This document shows positions 1-5,481 of a stretch of 5,922 nucleotides of DNA, one piece after another. Both the position numbers and the translations under genes were made by a program. Within the stretch, counting starts at the first letter, position 1, and each line of letters starts with the position of its first letter. Source of the stretch: an uncultured Actinomycetes bacterium (lineage in GTDB: Bacteria; Actinomycetota; Acidimicrobiia; Acidimicrobiales; Ilumatobacteraceae); assembly GCA_903925985.1 (NCBI GenBank), contig CAIYHK010000193.1, positions 1-5,922 of the forward strand, read 5' to 3'. Below the pieces are notes generated by a model. It was not told where the DNA came from. It saw only the letters and a program-made list of their open reading frames with translations, and did not search any database.

Positions 1-591
1 CCGCACCTTGCACGGGCTCCACAGGACAGCGGCAATTTCACCTGACCGTGATGCCATCAAGGTAGAAATTGCTTCAAGGTCATCGCTAGGTACTTGAACA
101 ACATCTGGTACCAGAGGTGAATACCCAACTCGGTTTGGAGCGATTCCCTGGGCACTCGTTCCGCCGTAGTTGGTGCCGTGATATCCGCGCTCACGACTAA
201 TGATCAGTGTCTTTTCGGGATGCCCAGCTTGCACGTGTGCGAGGCGTGCAAGTTTCATCGCAGTGTCAACAGCTTCTGAACCCGAACCACAAAAGAAAAC
301 GCGGCCGTCAGCAACAGGGGAGAGAGTGAGAAGAACTTCTGCGAGTTCCTCTGCGGGCTCGTTAGAAAAAGGATCAAAACACGAGTAGGCCTCGATCTTG
401 TCGATTTGCGCTGCAATAGCGGCGGCCATCTCTGCTCGTCCGTGACCAACATTGCAGTACCAAAGGCTCGCCATGCCGTCGACGTATTCATTGCCCTCTG
501 AGTCCCACACCAGTGCACCGCGACCGCGCACGATCTTCACGAAGTCCGTGCGCGTGGGCTTGGCGAATGGGTGCAGGAAGCCGTTGACCAT
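1..591 (-). CDS. Class III PLP-dependent aminotransferase, N-terminal part, with apparent frameshift
   Basis: This is the N-terminal ~190 residues of a fold-type I, class III (omega-amino acid type) aminotransferase, which moves an amino group between an amine or amino acid and a keto acid using PLP. Visible family features are the WD-x-EGNEYVDGMASLWY block with NVGHGR (residues 29-52), the phosphate-binding GSGSEAVDTAMKLAR segment (102-116) and RGYHGTNYGG (135-143). The PLP lysine would lie beyond the window. After AAVL (to residue 190) the open frame reads WSPCKVR. Shifting by one base gives EPVQGA, the conserved class III sequence expected exactly there, so one base seems to be missing near positions 20-22. 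I chose the ATG at 591 because the frame is closed by a TAG at 631-633. Its only Shine-Dalgarno-like sequence, AAAGGG, touches the ATG, so initiation may be leaderless (TACCGT at 599-604 lies 7 nt upstream). The gene is divergent from the metal importer. The substrate cannot be told. Confidence 0.88.
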   Translation of the reverse strand, partial: MVNGFLHPFAKPTRTDFVKIVRGRGALVWDSEGNEYVDGMASLWYCNVGHGRAEMAAAIAAQIDKIEAYSCFDPFSNEPAEELAEVLLTLSPVADGRVFFCGSGSEAVDTAMKLARLAHVQAGHPEKTLIISRERGYHGTNYGGTSAQGIAPNRVGYSPLVPDVVQVPSDDLEAISTLMASRSGEIAAVLWSPCKVR

Positions 592-608
592 CCCTTTGAC
601 GGTAGTTG

Positions 609-637
609 TGGACAGACGACCTAACTGTGGCTATAGT
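609..637 (+). promoter_or_regulatory. Sigma-70-type promoter of the metal importer operon
   Basis: A -35 element TGGACA (609-614, one mismatch to TTGACA) and a -10 element TATAGT (632-637, one mismatch to TATAAT) are separated by exactly 17 bp. The predicted start of transcription is at about 644-645, on or next to the ATG at 645, so the transcript would be leaderless or nearly so. The promoter lies in the 53-bp gap shared with the divergent aminotransferase gene. I looked for a Zur- or MntR-like palindrome here and found none that is convincing. Confidence 0.6.
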
Positions 638-644
638 TTTGGGA

Positions 645-1499
645 ATGGTTCTTATTATGAAAAAAGCTCTTGTCGTTGTTGGTCTCCTGGCTGCCGGTTG
701 CTCAAGCGGTGAGGAGGCGGACGGCCCTGGCGCCACGATCGTGGTATCCCACGCAATCCTTGGTGCGGTAGTCAAAGCGGCAGCGCCGAGCGACGTGTCT
801 GTTGAGGTACTTATCCCAAATGGCACAGAGGTGCATGACTTTGAGCCGAGTGCCAAAGACATCGAGAAGTTGAACAACGCAAGTCTCTTAGTGGTCAACG
901 GTTTTGGGTTTGAAGAAGGTCTGGAGGCGGCGATCGAAGCACGTATCGACAACGGTGATGCGGTGTTTGTGGCCGCCGATCACATTGTCTTGCCAGAGAA
1001 TGGTTTGATTCCTGCTGACGATCCACATTTCTTCACTTCACCTGAACAGATGACACAAATTGTTCCCGAGCTGTTATCGGCTATCAAGGAGCTGTCCGTA
1101 GATGGGACTGCAAACGAAGATGCGGTTCGATCATTACTGCAAGAAGCAATGGACGTAGCCAACGAGTCTGACCTATCAGAGCAGAAGGTGATCACGGGCC
1201 ATGAATTCCTTGGATACTTTTGTGAAATGACTGGCTGTGAGATTGTTGGGTCAGTGATTGACAGCCTCTCAACCGAAGCGGGACCCTCGGCTCAGCATCT
1301 CGCAGAGTTGAATGCCCTAATTGAGGGTGACCCCTCAATTGTGGTTGTTGTTGAGGCCGGTGAAGCAACTGAAGTTCTTGAGTTTCTTGCAAGTGCCGAT
1401 TCAAATTCTGTGCGTGAACTCCCGATTGAATCTCTGCCCGATTCTGGAAGTTATGTCGACTATGTGGCGGGTATTGTCACTGCTCTGACTGGGAGTTGA
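645..1499 (+). CDS. znuA: Metal ABC transporter substrate-binding lipoprotein (ZnuA-like, cluster A-I)
   Basis: This is the extracytoplasmic metal receptor of a ZnuABC-type importer; it captures Zn2+ (or Mn2+) and hands it to the permease. From the ATG at 645 the protein has 284 residues: a short lipoprotein signal (KK at 6-7, hydrophobic 8-17, lipobox AAGC with C19 as the likely lipidated residue), then two lobes. Metal-ligand positions of the family are visible: H64 in EVHDFEPSAKD, H128 in DDPHFFTSP and H186 in VITGHEFLGYF. The fourth, acidic ligand is probably E262 or D266 near IESLPDSGSY, which I cannot settle by eye. There is no His-rich loop before H128. An ATG at 657 gives the more classical MKKALVVVG start, but 645 sits where transcription should begin. 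A TTG further upstream at 606 would overlap the promoter and is unlikely. The permease gene follows after 9 bp. The symbol is family level; manganese specificity is not excluded. Confidence 0.88.
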   Translation: MVLIMKKALVVVGLLAAGCSSGEEADGPGATIVVSHAILGAVVKAAAPSDVSVEVLIPNGTEVHDFEPSAKDIEKLNNASLLVVNGFGFEEGLEAAIEARIDNGDAVFVAADHIVLPENGLIPADDPHFFTSPEQMTQIVPELLSAIKELSVDGTANEDAVRSLLQEAMDVANESDLSEQKVITGHEFLGYFCEMTGCEIVGSVIDSLSTEAGPSAQHLAELNALIEGDPSIVVVVEAGEATEVLEFLASADSNSVRELPIESLPDSGSYVDYVAGIVTALTGS

Positions 1500-1508
1500 T
1501 CTAGTTCT

Positions 1509-2414
1509 TTGCACGATGCACTCATAGCCCCTTTTTCTGACAACGAGTTCATGTGGCACGCCCTGCTAGCGGGGGTACTGGTCAGTGCTGTGTGCGCTCT
1601 CGTCGGCACGTTCGTGGTGCTCCGGGGAATGTCATTCGTTGGTGATGCACTTGCGCACGGAGTTTTGCCAGGCGTGGCAACTGCAACACTCGCTGGGCTG
1701 TCGCCGATTCTTGGCGCATTTGTGGGGGCGGGCGTGATGATGGGTGGTGTTGCACTGGTATCAAAGCGCACACGATTGAGTAATGACACAGCCATTGGCC
1801 TCATGTTTGTGTTGATGCTTTCGATTGGCGTGATGGTGATCTCAAAATCAGATGACTTTCGCGGTGATCTCACACAGGTGCTCTTTGGCGAGATTCTCGC
1901 AGTGTCAACTGCACGCATCTTCTGGCTGGCAATTACTGTGCTTGTGGTCGGTGCAGTCGTGTACGTGGCGCGTCGCCCGTTTCTTCTCTCATGCATGGAC
2001 GCCGACCTCGTTCGCACCTCAGGGTTCTCACCTTCTAAGACGCAGATTGTCCTGCATGCACTGATCGGGGTGACCGTGGTTGCTTCATTCAATGCCGTGG
2101 GCACGTTGCTTGTCTTTGGGATGCTGGTTGCGCCAGCGGCAACGGGCGCTCTGCTTGCTCGCAGACTGCAGACAATGATGCTGATTGCGTTCATCACGGG
2201 GTGTGTTTCTACCTACGCGGGCTTGACGATTAGTTATCACGCGGATCTTGCAGCTGGGGCCACTGTGATTGTTGTGGCGGTAGCAATCTTTCTTGTGGTT
2301 ATGACCATTCAAGAAGTGATTCGCCTCAGCAGACCACGTGAGATCGAGGTCGGGCACCACCTGCACACGCACGACCATGATCACAATCACGCGGTACCAG
2401 GTAGGGGTCTTTGA
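1509..2414 (+). CDS. znuB: Metal ABC transporter permease (ZnuB-like, ABC-3 family) with His-rich C-terminus
   Basis: This is the integral membrane subunit that forms the metal channel of the importer. The 301-residue product is strongly hydrophobic with about eight or nine membrane segments. It carries the family block CALVGTFVVLRG followed by MSFVGDALAHGVLPG, and near the end of the core FNAVGTLLVFGMLVAPAATG, which contacts the ATPase. I start at TTG 1509: in-frame TGA lies at 1497-1499, and the residues before the first in-frame ATG (1551), APFSDNEFMWHALLAG, match the usual N-terminus of the family. A weak GGGAG lies at 1491-1495. The last 20 residues are unusual: seven histidines at 283, 284, 286, 288, 290, 292 and 294 (HHLHTHDHDHNH), probably a cytoplasmic zinc-binding tail. 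This supports zinc rather than iron as substrate. The stop codon overlaps the ATPase start by one base, suggesting translational coupling. Confidence 0.92.
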   Translation: MHDALIAPFSDNEFMWHALLAGVLVSAVCALVGTFVVLRGMSFVGDALAHGVLPGVATATLAGLSPILGAFVGAGVMMGGVALVSKRTRLSNDTAIGLMFVLMLSIGVMVISKSDDFRGDLTQVLFGEILAVSTARIFWLAITVLVVGAVVYVARRPFLLSCMDADLVRTSGFSPSKTQIVLHALIGVTVVASFNAVGTLLVFGMLVAPAATGALLARRLQTMMLIAFITGCVSTYAGLTISYHADLAAGATVIVVAVAIFLVVMTIQEVIRLSRPREIEVGHHLHTHDHDHNHAVPGRGL

Positions 2415-3130
2415 TGAGCGCGAGCATCGTGGCCAAGTCACTCTGTGCCGGATACGGCAACCTGGGTGTGATTTCACACGTGGACTTTGATCTTCAACCA
2501 GGTGGCTTGATGGTGTTAATCGGCACCAATGGTTCAGGGAAGAGCACGCTCCTAAAGACACTTGCGGGCATCATCTCGCCCGTTGATGGCGAGGTTTTGG
2601 TTTTGGGGGAGTTGCCTGGGTCAAGTCCCGAGAATGTGGCTTACTTGCCTCAACATCCAAAAACTTCAGGAGTTTTGCCATTGCGAGCAAAAGACATCGT
2701 GGCCATGGGTCGCTTTGCGCGCCAAGGTTTACTGGGTCGCAGTACCGCAATTGATTCCGAAGCTGTTGATAAAGCGATGAAGCGCACTGGTGTTGATGCC
2801 ATTACCAATCGATCGTTGGCAGAGATGTCAGGTGGTCAACAGCAACGCACACATCTTGCTCAAGTACTTGCACGTGAAGCTGATGTCTTGTTGATTGATG
2901 AGCCGACCGCAGGTCTTGATGCCAATGGGCGCGAAGCAGTTAAGCAAATATTGCGTGAAGAACGCAGTAGGGGTTGTGCGGTGGTGCTAGCCACGCACGA
3001 TCTTGAAGATGCAGAAGATGCAGACCTCGTCATGTTGTTGGCGCACCGAGTGGTTGCAGTTGGTACTCCAAGCCAAGTTTTAACTGATGCGAATTTGAGA
3101 GCGTGTTTCGGATTTACCGATCGTCACTGA
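2414..3130 (+). CDS. znuC: Metal ABC transporter ATP-binding protein (ZnuC-like)
   Basis: This is the cytoplasmic ATPase that powers the importer, with 238 residues, the normal length for the family. All ABC motifs are present: Walker A GTNGSGKST (37-45; threonine replaces the usual proline at 38), Q-loop Q80 in YLPQHPKTSG, signature MSGGQQQR (138-145), Walker B VLLIDEP (158-164; catalytic E163), D-loop AGLD (166-169) and switch H195 in ATHD. The RVVAVGTPSQVLTD stretch near the C-terminus is typical of metal-family ATPases. I chose ATG 2414, which shares its A with the TGA of the permease gene. AGGGG at 2403-2407 gives a suitable ribosome binding site. A TTG one codon earlier (2411) is possible but less likely. 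It is the third gene of the receptor-permease-ATPase operon. Its end overlaps the convergent oxidoreductase gene by 7 bp, leaving no room for a separate terminator. Confidence 0.94.
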   Translation: MSASIVAKSLCAGYGNLGVISHVDFDLQPGGLMVLIGTNGSGKSTLLKTLAGIISPVDGEVLVLGELPGSSPENVAYLPQHPKTSGVLPLRAKDIVAMGRFARQGLLGRSTAIDSEAVDKAMKRTGVDAITNRSLAEMSGGQQQRTHLAQVLAREADVLLIDEPTAGLDANGREAVKQILREERSRGCAVVLATHDLEDAEDADLVMLLAHRVVAVGTPSQVLTDANLRACFGFTDRH

Positions 3131-3894
3131 TTAACGCGGCCAATTTCAGCAATTGACCCAGCCTTCGGAGTCCACACAAGCACCACGCGGTTGATGCCGA
3201 TTTCCGCCCAACGAGTGACGCGAGAATCGCCGTCGTTTAGAAGGGCTGTGTTCCACATTGCCCAGACCGAAGTGGACCAATCTGGCCGGTTTGCAGTTTT
3301 GGATCGAACCCGGGTGACAATCTCCTCAAGCTTGGGGTGGTTGGATCGAATGTTCACACCATCGGCAATGCCAACCGCAGTGTCAGCAAGTTCAACTGAG
3401 TTGACACCCAGTACCACTGGTGGAGGAGTAATTGGCTTAGGCATATTTTGTTTTTCACCACTCCAGTGCGAGCGGCATGTAGCAAGTACTTGGCGAAGAT
3501 GTTCGTGGCGTTCAGACATGCGTGCGGGTGAGACAATTCCTATCTCTTGCATCTCAGCGCTCCACCGCCCAGTTGGTGCTGCACCTGCACCGATGCCGAG
3601 TGTGAAGCGTCCTCCAGAGATGTTCTGTACTGAAGTGGCACATGCAGCCAAGAGCGATGGATTGCGCAATTGTGCATTGACGACCAGGCTGCCGATACCA
3701 ATTCTTGAAGTTGATTCAGCCATCGCACCAAGTGTGGTGAAGCACTCGAGCATTGAGATATCGGGGTCACCAAACGATGAGATGTGGTCAAGAACCCACG
3801 CATTTGCAAAGCCTGCATCTTCGGCTTGGTGTAGTGCTGCACGGACAACTGGCCACGGTGCTGTCCCTTGGTTCATCTGAATATCAAATATCAC
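3124..3894 (-). CDS. LLM-class (luciferase-like, probably F420-dependent) oxidoreductase
   Basis: This is a TIM-barrel flavin/F420 oxidoreductase of the bacterial luciferase superfamily. Recognisable blocks are AEDAGFANAWVLDH (24-37), the ECFTTLGAMAESTSRIGIGSLV stretch (50-71), RNPSLLAA (77-84) and SGGRFTLGIGAG (93-104), the cofactor-binding glycine motif of the family. A C-terminal WAEIGINRVVLVW stretch forms the last barrel strand. At 256 residues it is shorter than most relatives (about 280-350), probably by reduced insertions, since both ends look intact. I start at GTG 3894 because AAGGTGAG (3900-3907, read on the minus strand) sits 5 nt upstream; an in-frame ATG at 3876 lacks this. Actinobacterial members usually take F420 as cofactor, but FMN cannot be excluded and the substrate is unknown. 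It is divergent from the desaturase gene across 66 bp and convergent with the importer ATPase. Confidence 0.88.
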   Translation of the reverse strand: MIFDIQMNQGTAPWPVVRAALHQAEDAGFANAWVLDHISSFGDPDISMLECFTTLGAMAESTSRIGIGSLVVNAQLRNPSLLAACATSVQNISGGRFTLGIGAGAAPTGRWSAEMQEIGIVSPARMSERHEHLRQVLATCRSHWSGEKQNMPKPITPPPVVLGVNSVELADTAVGIADGVNIRSNHPKLEEIVTRVRSKTANRPDWSTSVWAMWNTALLNDGDSRVTRWAEIGINRVVLVWTPKAGSIAEIGRVNQ

Positions 3895-3899
3895 TACTT

Positions 3900-3907
3900 C
3901 TCACCTT
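3900..3907 (-). promoter_or_regulatory. Ribosome binding site that decides the GTG start of the LLM oxidoreductase
   Basis: Read on the minus strand, AAGGTGAG lies 5 nt before the GTG at 3894. It favours this start over the internal ATG at 3876. Confidence 0.6.
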
Positions 3908-3933
3908 ACGATCTGTCACTCTGACTGTGTATT

Positions 3934-3959
3934 GGGACAAATTTGACCTAGGTTGTCTC
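3934..3959 (+). promoter_or_regulatory. Leaderless-type promoter core and inverted repeat before the desaturase gene
   Basis: TAGGTT (3949-3954) fits an actinobacterial TANNNT -10 element, and its spacing predicts transcription starting at the A of the ATG at 3961. No good -35 hexamer is visible at 16-18 bp. The same stretch holds an imperfect inverted repeat, GGGACAA (3934-3940) against TTGTCTC (3953-3959), with six of seven positions pairing. Between and overlapping the arms are two adjacent perfect 8-bp palindromes, CAAATTTG (3938-3945) and ACCTAGGT (3946-3953). A repressor bound here would block the -10. The inverted repeat and both elements are seen; the regulatory role is inferred. Confidence 0.4.
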
Positions 3960-3960
3960 A

Positions 3961-4857
3961 ATGCAGGATGCCGCAGTACTTCATGAGTTGACTCCAGTTG
4001 CCGAGCAACTGCTGGAGCGGCACCTTGAGAGCGCCATTGAATGGTTCCCACACGAAGTTGTTCCGTGGGAACGTGGGAATGAATTACGCGAGCGAGGATT
4101 CGGCTACCGCCGTGATTCGGTGGCACCCGGCGTGCGCTCGGCTTTGATGGTGAATCTCCTCACTGAGGACAACCTTCCTTGGTATTCACGCACACTTTCG
4201 AGAATCTTCGGGTCCGACTCGGCTTGGGGTGAGTGGGGTCGTAGGTGGACTGCCGAGGAAGGGCGCCACTCAATAGCCATGCGTGATTACGTAACCATCA
4301 GTGGATTGGTGGATCCATCGGAGCTGGAGCAGGCGCGCATGGCGCAGGTCAGCAGTGGTTTGGTTCCCGAGCCGGAGAATGCAGTTGATGGAATGTGCTA
4401 CGTGGCAGTGCAGGAGCTCGCTACCCGCGTGTCGCATAGGAACACCGGCGCCGCGTTAGAGGATCCAGCTGGTTATGAAGTGATGATGCGTCTCGCTGCC
4501 GATGAGAACAAGCACCACTTGTTCTATCGCGACCTCGTGACATCACTTTTCAAGCTCAATCCGAGTCGGGCGATGGAGTCGCTTTCTAGTCAGATTCGCA
4601 ACTTCGCCATGCCTGGTACTGGCATCCCAGGGTTTTCTGAACACGCCCGACAGATCGCCAATGAAGGCATCTATGACCTCAGTGTTCACCACGATCGAAT
4701 CATTGAGCCGCTCGTTACCAAGCAGTGGGCAGTGGACAAAGTGCAGGGCTTGACCGCAGCAGCCGAACAGGCCCGCGAGTCATTACTGAAGCACGTTGAG
4801 CGTCTTGGCAAAGTTGCAAACAGGATGCGTGAGCGACGCCAAGAGGCCGCTGAATAG
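3961..4857 (+). CDS. Acyl-[acyl-carrier-protein] desaturase (soluble diiron, DesA-type)
   Basis: This is a ferritin-like diiron enzyme that inserts a cis double bond into acyl chains carried on ACP, using O2 and ferredoxin-type electrons. All six iron ligands of the stearoyl-ACP desaturase family can be placed: E69 in LLTEDNLPWY, the first E-x-x-H pair E100/H103 in AEEGRHSIAMRDY, E152 in VQELATRVSHRNT (compare plant QERATFISHGNT), and the second pair E182/H185 in ADENKHHLFY. The 298 residues are intermediate between mycobacterial DesA2 and DesA1. The C-terminal ~35 residues form a charged helix (AAEQARESLLKHVERLG). I start at ATG 3961; no Shine-Dalgarno precedes it, consistent with a leaderless message. 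The gene is apparently monocistronic, divergent from the LLM oxidoreductase, with a palindrome-rich gap downstream. Which fatty acid and bond position it acts on cannot be read from sequence. Confidence 0.93.
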   Translation: MQDAAVLHELTPVAEQLLERHLESAIEWFPHEVVPWERGNELRERGFGYRRDSVAPGVRSALMVNLLTEDNLPWYSRTLSRIFGSDSAWGEWGRRWTAEEGRHSIAMRDYVTISGLVDPSELEQARMAQVSSGLVPEPENAVDGMCYVAVQELATRVSHRNTGAALEDPAGYEVMMRLAADENKHHLFYRDLVTSLFKLNPSRAMESLSSQIRNFAMPGTGIPGFSEHARQIANEGIYDLSVHHDRIIEPLVTKQWAVDKVQGLTAAAEQARESLLKHVERLGKVANRMRERRQEAAE

Positions 4858-4858
4858 A

Positions 4859-4916
4859 CCCATTTGCGACCAATTGGTCGCGGTGTTCCCATTTGCGACC
4901 ATTTGGTCGCGGTGTT
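4859..4916. repeat. Two tandem 29-bp repeats, each centred on a GCGACC/GGTCGC palindrome
   Basis: Unit 1 (4859-4887) and unit 2 (4888-4916) are directly adjacent and differ at one base. Unit 1 contains the perfect 16-bp palindrome GCGACCAATTGGTCGC (4866-4881). Unit 2 contains GCGACCATTTGGTCGC (4895-4910), which pairs except at the central two bases. Each is followed by GGTGTT. The centres are 29 bp apart. The first unit begins one base after the desaturase stop, so as RNA they could form two short hairpins, but there is no T-tract for a standard terminator. Repeated operator sites for a dimeric regulator are the better guess, given the GntR gene downstream. Confidence 0.8.
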
Positions 4917-4921
4917 ATGGT
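4893..4921 (+). promoter_or_regulatory. Candidate promoter of the VOC enzyme-GntR unit
   Basis: TTGCGA (4893-4898) and TATGGT (4916-4921) each match four of six consensus bases, with a 17-bp spacer. Transcription would start at about 4928, giving a leader of about 68 nt. The -35 overlaps the second GCGACC palindrome, and the -10 and start site overlap the inverted repeat at 4919-4935, so a protein bound to either would interfere. The hexamers alone are weak; the placement relative to the palindromes is what makes them notable. Confidence 0.4.
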
Positions 4922-4935
4922 CTGACAATCAGACC
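4919..4935. promoter_or_regulatory. Inverted repeat GGTCTGA-CAA-TCAGACC, candidate operator
   Basis: This is a perfect 7-bp inverted repeat with a 3-base centre, lying over the predicted -10 and transcription start of the VOC-GntR unit. It shares the GGTC/GACC half-site with the two palindromes just upstream, although the spacing between half-sites differs. FadR-subfamily GntR proteins often bind short sites built on TGGT/ACCA halves, and the regulator encoded at 5478 is of that subfamily. Autoregulation is therefore plausible but inferred. Confidence 0.5.
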
Positions 4936-4982
4936 GAGCCCCTAAGCCCTGGTGGCTGAAGTGGCATGGTCCTGATTCCAGC

Positions 4983-4987
4983 GGAGG
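4983..4987 (+). promoter_or_regulatory. Strong ribosome binding site supporting the TTG start of the VOC gene
   Basis: GGAGG lies 8 nt before the TTG at 4996. This supports a rare start codon over the out-of-frame ATG at 4989, whose frame does not encode the family sequence. Confidence 0.75.
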
Positions 4988-4995
4988 GATGAAAG

Positions 4996-5481
4996 TTGCC
5001 GATCAAAGGCTTGAACCATGCGGTGCTCTACGTACGCGACATCGCAGTGACGAAGCGGTTCTACACCGAGGTGCTCGACTTCGAAACCATGTCCGAGGAT
5101 CCGGGTGGGCACTACCTATTTATGCGCGCTCCGCTTTCTGAGAATCATCATGACATCGCGTTCTTTGCAATCGGCTCAGGCGCTGGTCCAAGCCCGGCTG
5201 GCAAGAGCACGGTTGGGATGTACCACATTGCCTGGGAAGTAGCCACGCTTACTGAGCTTGAGGAAATGCGATTGAAACTTGCCGCGGCTGGCGCGTTGGT
5301 CGGCGCAAGCGACCACGGCGTCAACAAGAGTCTCTACTCACTTGATCCTGACGGCCATGAGTTCGAAGTTATGTGGCTAGTTCCGCCTGATCATTGGGGA
5401 GACATGGCACACCAAGCGATTATTCGCCCGCTGGATCTTGAAGCTGACCGCAAATATTTCGCGAAACACGGACTCTCGTGA
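4996..5481 (+). CDS. VOC-family metalloenzyme (glyoxalase / extradiol dioxygenase fold)
   Basis: This 161-residue protein has the vicinal-oxygen-chelate fold, made of paired beta-alpha-beta-beta-beta modules around one divalent metal. The first module opens with LNHAVLYVRDIAVTKRFYTEVL (6-27). The second has GMYHIAWEV (74-82), a helix, and LDPDGHEFEVMW (116-127). H8, H77 and E124 fit the usual two-histidine, one-carboxylate metal site; HHD at 51-53 may add to the pocket. The layout resembles single-domain dioxygenase-like or glyoxalase-like members, but the family is very broad and the reaction cannot be assigned. The tail PPDHWGDMAHQAIIRPLDLEAD goes beyond the core fold. The start is TTG 4996 behind a strong GGAGG. 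The stop overlaps the GTG of the GntR gene (GTGA), so the two are probably co-translated and the regulator may respond to this enzyme's substrate or product. Confidence 0.87.
   Translation: MPIKGLNHAVLYVRDIAVTKRFYTEVLDFETMSEDPGGHYLFMRAPLSENHHDIAFFAIGSGAGPSPAGKSTVGMYHIAWEVATLTELEEMRLKLAAAGALVGASDHGVNKSLYSLDPDGHEFEVMWLVPPDHWGDMAHQAIIRPLDLEADRKYFAKHGLS

Noticed and set aside
600..660. Zur, MntR or DtxR-type operator ahead of the metal importer
   Set aside because: Apart from the short CTATAG core, I found only weak partial symmetry (AAT...ATT around 644-656) and no match to known boxes.
488..952. Minus-strand open frame spanning the receptor gene and the aminotransferase N-terminus
   Set aside because: It crosses the divergent promoter region and overlaps two real genes in other frames; the translated sequence shows no family pattern.
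1460..2197. Long minus-strand open frame (245 codons) opposite the permease gene
   Set aside because: Its product is a low-complexity mix rich in Thr, Ser, Arg and Pro with no family pattern, while the plus strand encodes a textbook ABC-3 permease. It is an antisense shadow.
3141..3155. CAATT-TCAGC-AATTG inverted repeat as a terminator at the convergent junction
   Set aside because: The stem is only 5 bp and AT-rich, has no T-tract, and lies inside the oxidoreductase coding sequence.
3191..3880. Plus-strand open frame (229 codons) opposite the LLM oxidoreductase
   Set aside because: It has no recognisable motifs and no ribosome binding site; the minus strand carries clear luciferase-family blocks over the whole length.
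4859..4916. Possible CRISPR repeats (29-bp units)
   Set aside because: The two units are directly adjacent with no spacer between them and there are no further copies or cas genes.
4989..4991. ATG as start of the VOC gene
   Set aside because: It is in another frame, whose translation lacks the VOC pattern, and it is only 1 nt from the GGAGG, too close for initiation.
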